Source: Advenella alkanexedens (lineage in GTDB: Bacteria > Pseudomonadota > Gammaproteobacteria > Burkholderiales > Burkholderiaceae_B). Taken from it: 64,000 nucleotides of DNA. The notes below the pieces were generated by a model. That model had not been told where the DNA came from, ran no database searches, and saw nothing but the letters and a program-made list of their open reading frames with translations. Below are positions 29,301-39,200 of the stretch, in pieces; position 1 is the stretch's first letter; each line of letters opens with the position of its first letter. The position numbers and the translations under genes are program-made. The stretch lies in contig NZ_JAHSPR010000002.1 in assembly GCF_019132845.1 (NCBI RefSeq), forward strand, positions 62,001 to 126,000. Direction: 5' to 3'.

Positions 29301-30176
29301 GGCATCGGCCATGGTGGTAGCCGCTTCGCCCAGCATGTCATAGCTGTAACGGAAACCGCGAGCCTCGAATTTGCGGCTGTTGGCCAGGGCGGCGGAAATG
29401 GTTTGCCCTGAAACAAACTGTTCGCCCATCATGCGCATGGCCATATTCACGCCCTGGCGGATCAGGGGCTCACCCCCCTTGCCGATCAAGCGGGTAAGGG
29501 CCGAGGAAAGGTGTTGTTCGCTATTGACAGCCACCAGCTTGCCCGTCAGCATCAGGCCCCAGGTGGCGGCATTGACAAATACCGAAGAAGAGCCGCCCAT
29601 ATGGGATTTCCAGTCGCCACGGCTTAATTTGTCTCGAATCAGGGCGTCTCGGGTAGCCTTGTCCGGGATGCGTAACAGGGCTTCGGCCAGGCACATCAGG
29701 GCCACACCTTCCTGGCTGGACAGGGCAAACTCCTGGATCAGACCCTCAACACCGCCTGAAGGACGCTTGTTTTTCAGGGCTTTCACCAGAGACAGGGCCA
29801 GTTCCCGGGTTTGTTCGGGCTGGGCAATATGGGCCTGCTCCAGCAACAGGGGCAGGCATTCGGTTTCGGGGCGACGATAGGCCGAGGTAATGGCCGCGCG
29901 CAAGACGGATTGGGGCTGGATATCCTGGCCAAACTCGTAAAATGGCGGAATAGCTGCGTCATTGTCAGGGATGCCAATGTCGCTGTCACCGGACTGGATC
30001 ACCAGATGGGCCAGCTCTTCGGGTGTGTGTCCCCGTTCGATCTGGTCCAGATAGGCCAGCAGGGCCTGTTTGTGGAGCCAGTGAGGGGTACAGTTGAGTT
30101 TGCTGGCATTGTGCTGCAAACGTTCTTTCAGGGTGGAATCGACCTTGATTCCCAGGGTGGTGTTATTGTTGGCCAT
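26352..30176 (-). CDS. putA: Trifunctional PutA: proline dehydrogenase / P5C dehydrogenase with RHH DNA-binding domain
   Basis: A 1274-aa protein. Residues 1-50 form a ribbon-helix-helix DNA-binding domain. The FAD proline dehydrogenase barrel covers about 200-520, with the Tyr-x-Arg-Arg-like lid near its end. The aldehyde dehydrogenase half covers about 610-1060, with Glu in Glu-Thr-Gly-Gly-Gln-Asn-Ala and the catalytic Cys in Ala-Gly-Gln-Arg-Cys-Ser. A C-terminal ~150-aa ALDH-like tail follows, as in long PutA. It oxidises proline to glutamate at the membrane and, when proline is absent, should repress put genes. Two GGTTAACC sites lie just upstream. The length fits class B trifunctional PutA. 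Confidence 0.96.
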   Translation of the reverse strand: MANNNTTLGIKVDSTLKERLQHNASKLNCTPHWLHKQALLAYLDQIERGHTPEELAHLVIQSGDSDIGIPDNDAAIPPFYEFGQDIQPQSVLRAAITSAYRRPETECLPLLLEQAHIAQPEQTRELALSLVKALKNKRPSGGVEGLIQEFALSSQEGVALMCLAEALLRIPDKATRDALIRDKLSRGDWKSHMGGSSSVFVNAATWGLMLTGKLVAVNSEQHLSSALTRLIGKGGEPLIRQGVNMAMRMMGEQFVSGQTISAALANSRKFEARGFRYSYDMLGEAATTMADAQSYYDAYEQAIHAIGKASQGRGIYEGPGISIKLSALHPRYSRAQRERVMNELLPRLESLTKLAKSYDIGLNIDAEEADRLELSLDLLEALCHNSEFDGWNGIGFVIQAYQKRAPYVIDYVIDLGRRTHHRLMIRLVKGAYWDSEIKRAQVDGLEGYPVYTRKSYTDVAYLACARKLLDAPDAVFPQFATHNAQTLSAIYHLAGQNYYPGQYEFQCLHGMGEPLYEEVVGPKKLNRPCRVYAPVGTHETLLAYLVRRLLENGANTSFVNQIADDSIDINALVENPLETVARITPLGAPHEKIPLPLEIYHSSKPGLDSKRQNSAGIDLSNEHRLGSLSAALLNSATQAWRAAPTLLPEAAWNDERAIACLNPADHRDEVGKVIEASEDEVRQAVEASVNMAPIWQATPIKERAHCLRTAAQLMENNMQVLLGLIIREAGKSLPNAIAEVREAVDFLRYYAEQIEHHFKEDVHLPLGPVVCISPWNFPLAIFTGQVSAALAAGNTVLAKPAEQTPLIAAQAVAILHAAGIPREAVQLVPGQGETVGDQLVSHEAIRGVMFTGSTEVAHILAGKLSGRLDPHGHAIPLIAETGGQNALIVDSSALSEQVVFDVLNSAFDSAGQRCSALRILCLQEDAADHILTMLKGAMKELSVSRPDLLSADVGPVIDQEAKAVIERHIEKMRQAGHRVEQISMDKNTEFGTFVAPALIEIDDIAELEREVFGPVLHVVRYQRQSLDTLVNAINQTGYGLTFGIHSRIDETITYLSNRIHAGNIYVNRNIVGAVVGVQPFGGQGLSGTGPKAGGPLYLLRLLSQGNDQLPAPFNPGQPESLTLSLPGPTGETNVYRLVPRGTVLAFAQSEQGFTTQLHQIGTTGNQALFIDSPDTRQWLDKTEASLREQVSLINDKQLDEVAFDAVLFEGDSDDLRSLNLRLSQRKGPIMIAYGLSPEEIMQGKQYPWLGLFHEQSISTNTAAAGGNASLMTIG

Positions 30177-30242
30177 TTTGTTCTGCCGTCATGGGTTGTT
30201 CATGACAGCATAGGTTATAGATTTTTACGGCCGCGCAATATT

Positions 30243-30274
30243 AGGGTTAACCATTAATGAAAAAAGGTTAACCC
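30243..30274. promoter_or_regulatory. Pair of GGTTAACC operator-like sites upstream of putA
   Basis: AGGGTTAACC at 30243-30252 and GGTTAACCC at 30266-30274, 67-98 bases upstream of the putA start, with centres about 22 bases apart. Spacing is like the pair upstream of putP. The repeat of both word and spacing argues for one regulator binding both promoters. Confidence 0.7.
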
Positions 30275-30290
30275 AATGAAAGTAAAATAT

Positions 30291-31217
30291 TTATAGGGGT
30301 GTAACGCTACCCAGCAGGGCACCGGCAATCAGGAAAATACCGGTCCAGATATTGGCACGAAACAGGGCAAAGCTTTTATCCCGGCGGTTAATGTCGAAGG
30401 TGTACAGTTGCCAGAAAAAGTGCAGCACAATAATGGCCATGAAGATGCCATAACCCCAGCCCATACCCATGGCAAGACCGGCCCAGATCCAAAGGATGGC
30501 CGTTGCCGCATAAAATCCGCTTAGCCAGATCAGGCCTTTTTCACCAAATTTCAGGGCGGTTGAGCGCAGTCCGAGTTTGATATCGTCTTGCATGTCGGCA
30601 TAGGCATAAATCGTGTCATAGCCGATTTGCCACATCACGGCACCCAGCCACATGGCAATCGCTGCGGCGGGAACGGTATTTTGTGTGTCTGACCAGGCCA
30701 TGAGCATGCCCCAGTTGAAGGCAACACCCAACACGGCCTGGGGCCAATAGGTAAACCTTTTGCAAAGCGGATAAATAAACACAATGGGTACCAGCAAGAC
30801 GGCCAGCCAGCGACTGTAACTGTTAATAAAAAACAGCAGGGTGGCTGCCAGGGCCAGTTGGGCGAACAGGAAAACATAAGCCTGTTTAAGGGTAATCTGG
30901 CCACTGGTTAAGGGACGGTAACGGGTGCGGGCCACGTGTTTGTCAAAATCGCGATCGCAAATATCATTAATGGTGCAGCCCGCACTGCGCATGAGCAGGG
31001 CACCCAGGCAAAAAATAAACAGGCGCCAGACATCGGGCAGGCCGTTGGCTGCCTGGATAAGGGCGGCGATGCAGGGCAGCAGGGTAAGCCAGGTGCCGAT
31101 GGGGCGATCCAGTCGGCAGATGCGGGCATAGGGCCCCCAGGAGGCGGGCAGGTACCGCTCGACCCAGTCGTTATGGTGAATATCGCTTAAATCGGGTTGT
31201 TGGGTGTTAACAGTCAT
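30291..31217 (-). CDS. ubiA: 4-hydroxybenzoate octaprenyltransferase
   Basis: A 308-aa membrane prenyltransferase with about eight helices. The first Asp-rich motif is Asn-Asp-Ile-Cys-Asp-Arg-Asp-Phe-Asp and the second is Tyr-Ala-Asp-Met-Gln-Asp-Asp; both bind Mg-diphosphate. It attaches the polyprenyl tail to 4-hydroxybenzoate in ubiquinone synthesis. The start at 31217 (Met-Thr-Val-Asn) is chosen because the 53-residue upstream extension is not family-like. It is a single gene ending 115 bases before the putA start. Confidence 0.94.
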   Translation of the reverse strand: MTVNTQQPDLSDIHHNDWVERYLPASWGPYARICRLDRPIGTWLTLLPCIAALIQAANGLPDVWRLFIFCLGALLMRSAGCTINDICDRDFDKHVARTRYRPLTSGQITLKQAYVFLFAQLALAATLLFFINSYSRWLAVLLVPIVFIYPLCKRFTYWPQAVLGVAFNWGMLMAWSDTQNTVPAAAIAMWLGAVMWQIGYDTIYAYADMQDDIKLGLRSTALKFGEKGLIWLSGFYAATAILWIWAGLAMGMGWGYGIFMAIIVLHFFWQLYTFDINRRDKSFALFRANIWTGIFLIAGALLGSVTPL

Positions 31218-31472
31218 TAATTTTGCGCATTGGTTCAGGTGAAAGTAGCCGCATTTTAACGTGTTTATAAGGTTCGCGGCAAAACCGGGGCGGTTGCGGC
31301 CAGTCGGCGAATAAATTGCAAAAGTATGTTGCGCAACCGCGCCAGGGTGGTTTGACAGCGTTTGTTTCATATACAATCATTTCCTTTGGTAACAGAGCAG
31401 GCACCCAATTGCAGCTTTTTTGGCCGCCTTTTTTCTGTTTGATTGGTCACCTTGTTTTCAGGTTTATTTCAT

Positions 31473-32789
31473 ATGCCCGGCTATATAGAAATACTTGCAA
31501 CCGTTTTGTTTGCAATCGCCATTATTCATACTTTTTCGGTTTCTTACTTTGCAAAATTGGCTCATCGTAATGGCCCTCATGCGGGCATGTGGCATTTGTT
31601 GTCCGAAGTGGAGGGCGTGTTTGGCGTCTGGGCTGCCGTACTGATTGTGGTGATGGCACTGGCCGCGGGCCTGGATCCGGCGGTTGACTATATGGAAACC
31701 AGGAACTTTACCGAGCCCCTGTTTGTGTTTGCCATTATGGTGGTGGCAGCCAGCCGTCCGATCCTTCAATTGGTGAGTGATACGGTTCGGTTCATCGCCA
31801 GGGTGGCACCAGTGCAAACCGAAGTGGCCACGTTTTTCATTACTTTGTCGCTGGTGCCATTGGCAGGTTCTTTCATTACCGAGCCCGCTGCCATGACCCT
31901 GGCTGCCCTTATGTTAAAAGAAGGCTTTTTTACCCGCAGCGGTAATGTGCGCTTCAAGTACCTGGCGCTGGGTGTCCTGTTCGTGAACGTTTCGATTGGT
32001 GGTGTGCTAACCGCTTATGCCGCACCACCGGTGTTAATGGTGGCGCAAACCTTTGGCTGGGATAGCCTGTATATGGCTACCCATTTTGGCTGGAAGGCAG
32101 CGGTGGCCGTGATTGCCAATGCGTTTATCATTACCATGATTTGTCGCAAGGACATCAAGTCCCGTGCGGTCGGTACGGGGCGCGGTATTAATGCCCCCAA
32201 AGAGCCTGGCGCTGAAATAGCACGTCCTCCCGTCCCCTTTGGTGTGATTCTGGTGCATTTGCTGTTTTTGGTGGGTATTGTTTTGTTTGCCCATCATGTG
32301 GCCATTTTCCTGGGTCTGCTGATGCTCTTCATTGGTTACTGCGAAGCTTATAAACATCATCAAGACCGTCTCATGATTCGCGAAGGTTTAATGGTGGGCT
32401 TCTTCCTGGCCGGTCTGGTTATTCTGGGCGGGCTGCAGCAATGGTGGCTGCAAGACCTGTTGGGTGGCATGTCACCCACCGTGCTGTATTGGGGGGCCAC
32501 GGCCTTAACGGCTATCACCGATAATGCAGCACTGACCTATCTGGGTTCCCTGGTGGAAGGCACCAGTGAAATCTGGCGTTATATGCTGGTGGCGGGTGCG
32601 GTAACCGGGGGCGGCCTGACCGTGATTGCCAATGCGCCCAACCCGGCCGGTTTTTCCATTTTGCGCGGCTGCTTCCCGCACGGTGCGATTTCACCCAAAT
32701 GGCTGCTGGTCTCGGCATTGTTGCCAACACTGATGGCGGCCATCATGTTTTTATTGCCGGTACAGATTCTAGGAAGTACAGGCTTGTAA
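31473..32789 (+). CDS. Putative Na+/H+ antiporter (Na_H_antiport_2 type)
   Basis: A 438-aa protein with about ten membrane helices. I recognise the sequence style of the putative Na+/H+ antiporter family formerly called DUF1504: an Arg/Pro-rich helix, Thr-Glu-Pro-Ala-Ala-Met-Thr and Pro-Asn-Pro-Ala-Gly-Phe near the C-terminus, similar to the ion-transporter superfamily signature. Transport of sodium is predicted, not shown. The ATG at 31473 is preferred to in-frame starts further up. It is divergent from ubiA. Confidence 0.75.
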   Translation: MPGYIEILATVLFAIAIIHTFSVSYFAKLAHRNGPHAGMWHLLSEVEGVFGVWAAVLIVVMALAAGLDPAVDYMETRNFTEPLFVFAIMVVAASRPILQLVSDTVRFIARVAPVQTEVATFFITLSLVPLAGSFITEPAAMTLAALMLKEGFFTRSGNVRFKYLALGVLFVNVSIGGVLTAYAAPPVLMVAQTFGWDSLYMATHFGWKAAVAVIANAFIITMICRKDIKSRAVGTGRGINAPKEPGAEIARPPVPFGVILVHLLFLVGIVLFAHHVAIFLGLLMLFIGYCEAYKHHQDRLMIREGLMVGFFLAGLVILGGLQQWWLQDLLGGMSPTVLYWGATALTAITDNAALTYLGSLVEGTSEIWRYMLVAGAVTGGGLTVIANAPNPAGFSILRGCFPHGAISPKWLLVSALLPTLMAAIMFLLPVQILGSTGL

Positions 32790-32877
32790 AAACGCGTTAA
32801 AATAAACGGTTTTATTGGATTTTACATTGGGCAAGGTGTATTTAGCCTGGCCATGTTTCTTTTTTGTGAGTTAAGCT

Positions 32878-33153
32878 GTGCCAATTTATGCATATAAATG
32901 CAGCGCTTGTGGTCATGAGCAGGATGTGCTGCAAAAAATGTCTGATGAACCCCTTACCGTTTGTCCCGAGTGCCATCAGGAAACCTATGCCAAACAGGTT
33001 ACCGCAGCAGGTTTTCAATTAAAAGGAACGGGGTGGTATGTGACCGATTTCCGTGGTGGTAACGCTTCTGGCAGTGCCTCAGCCGGTTCCGGCTCATCGT
33101 CCACGTCAGCAGGCAGTACCTCTTCTTCATCAGGAAGCAGCACCCCGGCTTGA
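32878..33153 (+). CDS. FmdB-family zinc ribbon protein
   Basis: A 91-aa protein starting with GTG. Two Cys-x2-Cys pairs (Cys8/Cys11 and Cys29/Cys32) form a zinc ribbon typical of the FmdB family. Residues about 62-90 are a low-complexity Ser/Gly/Ala tail. It lies 73 bases upstream of aspS and is commonly found in that place in betaproteobacteria. Its function is unknown; the regulatory label stems from the family name. Confidence 0.85.
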   Translation: MPIYAYKCSACGHEQDVLQKMSDEPLTVCPECHQETYAKQVTAAGFQLKGTGWYVTDFRGGNASGSASAGSGSSSTSAGSTSSSSGSSTPA

Positions 33154-33226
33154 TTTTTAACCAGAATATCACTGGCATCGCAAATGCGATGCCGATTGTT
33201 TACAGATTTTTCGGAGCATTTCAATT

Positions 33227-35017
33227 ATGCGTACCTGCTATACCGGTCAGGTTTGTCTTGATCACCTCGATCAAACCGTTACATTATTTGGTTGGGTGCA
33301 TCGTCGTCGCGATCATGGTGGCGTTATTTTTATCGACCTGCGTGATCGTGAGGGTCTTGCCCAAATCGTTTTTGATCCCGACAATGCCGCTGCATTTGAA
33401 ATTGCCGAGAGCATTCGTAATGAATACTGTATCCGTGTTACCGGTCTGGTGCGTCACCGTCCCGAAGGTACGATCAATCCCGACCTGAAGTCTGGCGAGG
33501 TTGAGATCCTGTGTCGTGAAGTTGAAGTCCTGAACGCCTCGGTCACTCCGCCGTTTCAGCTGGATGACGACAATCTGTCTGAAACCACCCGCCTTACCCA
33601 TCGTGTGCTTGACCTGCGTCGTCCGCAAATGCAGCGCAATCTCATGTTGCGTTACCGCGTTTCGATTGAAGTGCGCAAATACCTGGACAACCTGGGTTTC
33701 ATCGATATTGAAACCCCCATGCTCACCAAGAGCACGCCTGAAGGTGCACGTGATTACCTGGTGCCTTCCCGTGTTCATGATGGTCAGTTCTTTGCCCTGC
33801 CACAGTCTCCACAGCTGTTCAAGCAAATGTTAATGGTATCCGGCTTCGACCGTTATTACCAAATTACCAAATGCTTCCGTGACGAAGACTTGCGCGCCGA
33901 CCGTCAGCCAGAGTTCACCCAGATCGACTGCGAAACCTCGTTCCTGAACGAAGAGCAGATCCGTGAAATTTTTGAAGGCATGCTGCGTCATATCTTCAAG
34001 GTTGTACAAGGTGTCGATCTTGATGCCACCTTCCCGATCATGTCCTGGGACGAAGCCATGAGCCGTTTTGGTTCAGACAAGCCCGACATGCGCGTGAAAC
34101 TTGAGTTCACTGAATTGACCGATGTCATGAAAGACGTTGATTTCAAAGTGTTCTCGGGTGCAGCCAACCTGGCCGGTGGCCGGGTGGTTGCCCTGCGCGT
34201 ACCCAACGGTGCTGCGCTGTCACGCAAGGAAATCGACGACTACACCCAATTCGTGGCTATTTATGGTGCCAAAGGCCTGGCCTGGATCAAGGTCAATGAA
34301 GTGGCCAAGGGTCGTGATGGTCTGCAATCACCCATCGTGAAAAACATTCACGATGCGGCCCTGGCTGAAATTATCAAACGTACCGGTGCCCAGGATGGCG
34401 ATATCCTGTTCTTTGGTGCCGACAAGGCCAAAGTGGTTAACGATGCGATTGGTGCCCTGCGTGTCAAACTGGGCCACAGCGATTTTGCCAAAGAACACGG
34501 TCTGTTTGAACAAACCTGGAAACCCTTGTGGATTGTTGACTTCCCGATGTTTGAATACGATGAGGAAGAAGACCGTTACGTGGCAGCGCATCACCCCTTT
34601 ACCAGCCCCAAAGATGGTCATGAAGATTACCTCGAGACCGATCCCTCCAAGGCGTATGCCAAAGCCTATGACCTGGTGCTGAACGGTTGGGAAGTGGGTG
34701 GTGGCTCTGTCCGTATTCACCGCGAAGAAATCCAGAGCAAGGTATTCCGTGCCCTGAAAATCAATGCTGAAGAAGCCCGTGCAAAATTTGGCTTCCTGCT
34801 GGATGCGTTGCAGTACGGTGCCCCTCCGCATGGTGGCCTGGCCTTCGGTCTGGATCGCCTGGTGACTTTAATGGCCGGTGCCGATTCTATCCGCGACGTG
34901 ATTGCTTTCCCGAAAACCCAGCGTGCACAATGTCTGCTAACCCAGGCTCCTTCTGCCGTAGATGAGAAGCAATTGCGTGAGCTGCATATCCGCCTGCGTA
35001 ACATTGAAGTGAAATAA
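33227..35017 (+). CDS. aspS: Aspartyl-tRNA synthetase, predicted non-discriminating
   Basis: A 596-aa class II synthetase of the bacterial type: N-terminal OB anticodon-binding domain (1-110), catalytic domain with Phe-Arg-Asp-Glu-Asp motif 2 near 220, an inserted GAD domain (~290-420) and Gly-Leu-Asp-Arg motif 3 near 545. His30 (in Arg-Asp-His-Gly-Gly) and Gly81 (in Pro-Glu-Gly-Thr) match the His31/Gly83 pair that marks non-discriminating AspRS of Pseudomonas, in contrast to the Leu/Lys of E. coli. It therefore probably also charges tRNA-Asn with Asp for GatCAB. A strong hairpin ends the gene. Confidence 0.96.
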   Translation: MRTCYTGQVCLDHLDQTVTLFGWVHRRRDHGGVIFIDLRDREGLAQIVFDPDNAAAFEIAESIRNEYCIRVTGLVRHRPEGTINPDLKSGEVEILCREVEVLNASVTPPFQLDDDNLSETTRLTHRVLDLRRPQMQRNLMLRYRVSIEVRKYLDNLGFIDIETPMLTKSTPEGARDYLVPSRVHDGQFFALPQSPQLFKQMLMVSGFDRYYQITKCFRDEDLRADRQPEFTQIDCETSFLNEEQIREIFEGMLRHIFKVVQGVDLDATFPIMSWDEAMSRFGSDKPDMRVKLEFTELTDVMKDVDFKVFSGAANLAGGRVVALRVPNGAALSRKEIDDYTQFVAIYGAKGLAWIKVNEVAKGRDGLQSPIVKNIHDAALAEIIKRTGAQDGDILFFGADKAKVVNDAIGALRVKLGHSDFAKEHGLFEQTWKPLWIVDFPMFEYDEEEDRYVAAHHPFTSPKDGHEDYLETDPSKAYAKAYDLVLNGWEVGGGSVRIHREEIQSKVFRALKINAEEARAKFGFLLDALQYGAPPHGGLAFGLDRLVTLMAGADSIRDVIAFPKTQRAQCLLTQAPSAVDEKQLRELHIRLRNIEVK

Positions 35018-35030
35018 TATCGAGATGCTA

Positions 35031-35058
35031 CTCGTTCCCGCGCTCCTGCGTGGGGATG
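35031..35058 (-). repeat. REP-like palindrome copy (TCCT orientation)
   Basis: A copy of the CCCACGC-family palindrome directly after aspS, with the core CGCTCCTGCG. A decayed second copy lies at about 35136-35163 on the far side of the aspS terminator. The family is described with its denser clusters at 44.2, 57.9, 60.0 and 62.1 kb. Confidence 0.65.
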
Positions 35059-35064
35059 CATGCC

Positions 35065-35108
35065 AACCCCCCACATAGGCCGGATGTTTCCGGCTTATGT
35101 GGGGGGTT
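35065..35108 (+). terminator. Terminator after aspS
   Basis: A long, nearly perfect stem: AACCCCCCACATA and GCCGGA pair with TCCGGC and TATGTGGGGGGTT around a 4-base loop, followed by a T-rich run on the plus strand. It lies between the convergent aspS and acs genes. Confidence 0.85.
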
Positions 35109-35173
35109 GTTGTTTTAGCGGACTTTATCTTACCCGTTACCACGCGGAGCCGCGGGAACGGGTATTGATTATC

Positions 35174-37135
35174 CTAAACGCTTTCGCTTAGCTGTTCCAT
35201 TACATGTGGATTTTCCAGGGTTGAAATATCCTGCGTAACGGTTTCACCCTTGGCCAGGGTCCTTAGCAGACGGCGCATGATTTTGCCTGAACGGGTTTTG
35301 GGCAGGTTTTCACCAAAGCGGATGTCATCGGGTTGGGCAATTTTGCCGATTTCATGAGCCACCCAGCTTTTCAGTTCGGCTGCCACTTTTTGTGCCTCAT
35401 CACCTTCAGGGCGATTGCCTTTCAGTACCACAAAAGCCACCACAGCTTCACCCTTGACATCGTGCGGCTTGCCGACCACAGCGGCCTCGGCCACCAGGGG
35501 GTTGGCCACCAGGGCGGACTCAATTTCCATGGTACCCAAGCGGTGTCCCGATACGTTCAGGACGTCGTCAATACGGCCCATGATCCAGATATAACCCTGT
35601 TCATCGCGATAGGCAGAGTCGCCAGCCAGATACATCTTGCCACCCAACTCATCGGGGAAATAGGTTGAGGCGAAACGGGCATCATCGCGCCAAATGGTGC
35701 GCAGCAGTGACGGGAAAGGTCGTTTAATGACCAGCGAGCCGCCTTTACCCTGTTCTACCGAGGCACCCGATTCATCAACAATATCGGCCATAATGCCGGG
35801 CAATGGCAGCGTGCATGAGCCGGGCTTGATGGGGAATGCACCGGGAATGGGGGCAATCATATGCGCCCCGGTTTCGGTTTGCCACCAGGTATCCACAATG
35901 GGGCAGCGGCCTTGGCCAACGGTTTCGTAATACCACATCCAGGCTTCAGGGTTGATAGGCTCACCGACGGAACCGAGCAGGCGCAGTGAAGAAAGGTCGA
36001 ATTTGCCGGGCAGATCGGGGCCCAGCTTGATCAGGGAGCGAATGGCGGTAGGTGCGGTATAGAAAGTGGTGACCTTGTGTTTTTCTATCATTTGCCAGAA
36101 GCGGGACGCATCGGGGTAAGTGGGTACGCCTTCAAATACGATCTGGGTGGCGCCCACGGCCAGCGGTGCGTAGCAGATGAATGTGTGTCCGGTAATCCAG
36201 CCTACATCGGCCGTGCACCAGAACACGTCACTGGATTTGTAATCAAACACCCAGCGCATGGATAAAATCCCCCCCAGCAGATAACCACCGGTACTGTGCT
36301 GAACCCCTTTGGGTTTGCCGGTACTGCCCGAGGTATAAAGAATGAACAGGGGGTCTTCAGCGTTCATCCATTCGGGTTCGCACTGACTGGCCTGGCCCTG
36401 GATGACATCGTGCCACCAGATGTCATGTGATTCGTTCCAGGGCGTGTCGCTATCGGTACGTTTGAGCACAATCACTTTTTCAACACTGTCGCAGTCGCCA
36501 TGCGATAGCGCTTCGTCCACGGTTGATTTCAGCGGGGTGAACTTGCCACCACGCACGCTTTCATTGGCGGTAATAATGATCTTGGCTTCGGCGTCTTTGA
36601 TGCGATCCCGCACGGCACCCGAAGAAAAACCACCAAAAACCACTGAGTGGATTGCACCGATACGGGCGCAGGCCTGCATGGCGATTACGGCTTCAGCGGT
36701 CATGGGCATGTAAATGACCACGCGATCACCTTTGCGCACACCCAGGCTTTTCAGGCCATTGGCAAACTGACAGACGCGGTCATGCAGTTGCTGGTAGGTA
36801 ATGTGTTCGCTGTCGCCATCATCTTTTTCATAAATAATGGCGGTTTTGTTGGCTTTGTCGATAAGATGGCGGTCTATGCAGTTATAGGAGGCATTCAGTT
36901 CACCATCGGCAAACCATTTATAGAAGGGGGCATTGCTTTCATCGAGTACCTGGGTGAAAGGTTTTTTCCATGTCAGGTTTTCCATGGCGGCATCTGCCCA
37001 AAAGCCCTCGTAATCTTCATTGGCCTTGTTGCACAGCGCATTGTAGGCATCGCTGCTGATATTGGCGTTATTTACAAAATCATCACTGGGTTGAAAAACC
37101 CGGCTTTCTTTCAATACTGATTCAATTGCTGACAT
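35174..37135 (-). CDS. acs: Acetyl-coenzyme A synthetase
   Basis: A 653-aa AMP-forming ligase. The P-loop [11 protein letters not shown] is near residue 268, and the C-terminal Pro-Lys-Thr-Arg-Ser-Gly-Lys-Ile motif has the catalytic lysine that Pat-type enzymes acetylate. It activates acetate to acetyl-CoA. It is the third gene of the acetate operon yjcH-actP-acs, 78 bases after actP with a hairpin between them. The E. coli order is acs-yjcH-actP, so the order here is changed. Confidence 0.96.
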   Translation of the reverse strand: MSAIESVLKESRVFQPSDDFVNNANISSDAYNALCNKANEDYEGFWADAAMENLTWKKPFTQVLDESNAPFYKWFADGELNASYNCIDRHLIDKANKTAIIYEKDDGDSEHITYQQLHDRVCQFANGLKSLGVRKGDRVVIYMPMTAEAVIAMQACARIGAIHSVVFGGFSSGAVRDRIKDAEAKIIITANESVRGGKFTPLKSTVDEALSHGDCDSVEKVIVLKRTDSDTPWNESHDIWWHDVIQGQASQCEPEWMNAEDPLFILYTSGSTGKPKGVQHSTGGYLLGGILSMRWVFDYKSSDVFWCTADVGWITGHTFICYAPLAVGATQIVFEGVPTYPDASRFWQMIEKHKVTTFYTAPTAIRSLIKLGPDLPGKFDLSSLRLLGSVGEPINPEAWMWYYETVGQGRCPIVDTWWQTETGAHMIAPIPGAFPIKPGSCTLPLPGIMADIVDESGASVEQGKGGSLVIKRPFPSLLRTIWRDDARFASTYFPDELGGKMYLAGDSAYRDEQGYIWIMGRIDDVLNVSGHRLGTMEIESALVANPLVAEAAVVGKPHDVKGEAVVAFVVLKGNRPEGDEAQKVAAELKSWVAHEIGKIAQPDDIRFGENLPKTRSGKIMRRLLRTLAKGETVTQDISTLENPHVMEQLSESV

Positions 37136-37171
37136 GATTTGTCCCTTGTATTTTAGTTAAAATTTAATAAT

Positions 37172-37202
37172 GACCGGATAGATGACAGTCAGCTATCCGG
37201 TC
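37172..37202. promoter_or_regulatory. Intercistronic hairpin between actP and acs
   Basis: GACCGGATAG at 37172-37181 pairs perfectly with CTATCCGGTC at 37193-37202 around an 11-base loop. No clear T-run follows on the minus strand, so it may protect or partly terminate the operon mRNA rather than stop it fully. Confidence 0.55.
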
Positions 37203-37213
37203 GTCATTTTATT

Positions 37214-38887
37214 TTAATGTTGCGCGGCACCCGATGCACCAATTCCGGTCATGGATCGTACATATTGTGCCTGGAAGCCTGCCTTATCCAGTTTGGCACG
37301 TTCAGATGTGTCGGTAATGGAAACCAGCCATGCCACGATAAATGTCAGGGGAATGGTAAACAGGGCAGGGTTGCCATATGGGAAGATGGGCGTAGCATTG
37401 TGCAGCACACTCACCCATACCGTTGGTCCCAGCACAATCAGGACAGTGGCGGCAATCAGGCCACTGAAGCCACCGACCACGGCACCGCGTGTGGTCAGGT
37501 TTTTCCAGAACATGGACAGGAACAGGATGGGGAAGTTGGCCGAAGCAGCCAGCGCAAAGGCCAGGCCCACCATAAAGGCCACGTTCTGGTTCTCGAAAGC
37601 GATACCCAAAATAATGGCCAGCACACCCAGTACCAATGTGGTTAAGCGTGAAATGCGCATTTCATCGTGTGGACGGGCCTTGCCTTTCATAATCACTGAA
37701 GCGTACAGATCATGACTGACCGCAGAGGCCCCGGACAGGGTTAAGCCCGCAACCACCGCCAGAATGGTGGCAAAAGCAACCGCAGAAATAAAGCCCAGGA
37801 AAATGTTGCCACCCACGGCATTGGACAAATGCACGGCGGCCATATTGGTGCCACCAATAATCTGGGTGATTTCAACCCCGTCTTTGACCGTGGTTTCAAA
37901 AAATTGCGGGTTTTTGGTGAGCAGCATGATGGCACCAAAACCGATAATGAAGGTCAGGATATAGAAGTAACCAATAAAACCGGTGGCCACAAACACGGAT
38001 TTGCGCGCCTGCTTGGCATCTTTCACTGTGAAAAAACGCATCAGGATATGAGGCAGGCCGGCAGTACCAAACATTAAGGCCACACCCAGGGAAAGCGCAT
38101 CAATCGGGTTTTTCACCAATCCGCCCGGGCTCATGATGGATGTTCCTTTTTCATGGACTTCGGTGGCTTTTCTAAACATGATTTCAGGGCTGAAGTCGGC
38201 AATTTTCAAGACCATGAATGCCATGAAAGTAGCACCCGACAGCAGCAGGACCGCCTTGATGATTTGTACCCAGGTGGTGGCCAGCATGCCGCCAAACAGC
38301 ACGTACATGACCATTAACACACCCACGATCAGCACGGCCCAGATATAGTTCATGCCAAACAGCAGTTGGATCAGCTTGCCGGCACCCACCACCTGTGCAA
38401 TCAGGTAAATCATGACTACCAGCAAGGTACCCGAGGCTGCAAAAAGACGGACCGGGGTCTGCTTCAGGCGATAGGCGGCTACATCGGCAAAGGTGAACTT
38501 GCCCAGATTGCGTAAACGCTCGGCAATCAGGAAGAGCACAATAGGCCAGCCCACCAGAAAACCGGTGGAATAAATAAGACCATCGTAGCCGGTGGTGTAC
38601 ACCATGGCGGAAATGCCCAGGAAGGAAGCTGCGGACATGTAGTCGCCCGCAATCGCCAGGCCGTTTTTAAAGCCGGAAATACCGCCGCCGGCCGTGTAGA
38701 AATCGCTGGCAGTGGTGTTTTTGCGGGCGGCCCAGTACGTAATGTACAAAGTGGCGGCCACAAACAGGAAGAACATGATAATGGCCGGAATGTTCATGGG
38801 TTGTTTTTCAACCTCACCGGTCAGGGCGTCGGCCCAGGCCGAGGTGCTGAACAGGCCAGCAAGTAGGGCCAGTAAATGCTTATTCAT
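37214..38887 (-). CDS. actP: Cation/acetate symporter
   Basis: A 557-aa member of the solute:sodium symporter family with a cleavable-looking N-terminus (to about residue 19) and 13 or so membrane helices. The [11 protein letters not shown] segment is typical of ActP. The ATG at 38887 lies inside the end of yjcH (8-base overlap), which fits coupled translation. It imports acetate for Acs. Confidence 0.94.
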   Translation of the reverse strand: MNKHLLALLAGLFSTSAWADALTGEVEKQPMNIPAIIMFFLFVAATLYITYWAARKNTTASDFYTAGGGISGFKNGLAIAGDYMSAASFLGISAMVYTTGYDGLIYSTGFLVGWPIVLFLIAERLRNLGKFTFADVAAYRLKQTPVRLFAASGTLLVVMIYLIAQVVGAGKLIQLLFGMNYIWAVLIVGVLMVMYVLFGGMLATTWVQIIKAVLLLSGATFMAFMVLKIADFSPEIMFRKATEVHEKGTSIMSPGGLVKNPIDALSLGVALMFGTAGLPHILMRFFTVKDAKQARKSVFVATGFIGYFYILTFIIGFGAIMLLTKNPQFFETTVKDGVEITQIIGGTNMAAVHLSNAVGGNIFLGFISAVAFATILAVVAGLTLSGASAVSHDLYASVIMKGKARPHDEMRISRLTTLVLGVLAIILGIAFENQNVAFMVGLAFALAASANFPILFLSMFWKNLTTRGAVVGGFSGLIAATVLIVLGPTVWVSVLHNATPIFPYGNPALFTIPLTFIVAWLVSITDTSERAKLDKAGFQAQYVRSMTGIGASGAAQH

Positions 38888-39200
38888 GGGTTTGCTCCTG
38901 GACAGCAAGAATCACACGTTGGGTGGTTTCTTCGAAAACGCCATTGGCTTTATGCACATAAATGCCGGTAATCGCAATGGCAAACAAAATCACGAAAAGG
39001 CCAATATAGATGCCCCAGGTGGTGATACTGTTGGTTCCTACGGGTACCCCGAAAGATTCGGGGCTAAGCCCGATATACAGGATGTAAACCACATAGATGC
39101 TGAACATGAGGATGGAAAAACTCCATCCCAGCACACTTTTCTGGTGTGCCATTTTTTGGAACTCAGGGTTATCCAATACCCTTTGTGTCAGTTTATCCAC
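38880..39200 (-). CDS. yjcH: YjcH, DUF485 membrane protein
   Basis: A 106-aa protein with two membrane helices (about residues 25-47 and 60-82), matching the DUF485/YjcH family that nearly always precedes actP. Its role is not known; a helper for the symporter is likely. It is the first gene of the acetate operon and its mRNA starts in the 405-base AT-rich region upstream, where an FNR-type box is found. Confidence 0.9.
   Translation of the reverse strand: MDKLTQRVLDNPEFQKMAHQKSVLGWSFSILMFSIYVVYILYIGLSPESFGVPVGTNSITTWGIYIGLFVILFAIAITGIYVHKANGVFEETTQRVILAVQEQTHE

Noticed and set aside
31218..31376. 53-residue N-terminal extension of UbiA
   Set aside because: It is unlike the family and overlaps the divergent promoter region; Met at 31217 gives the standard length.
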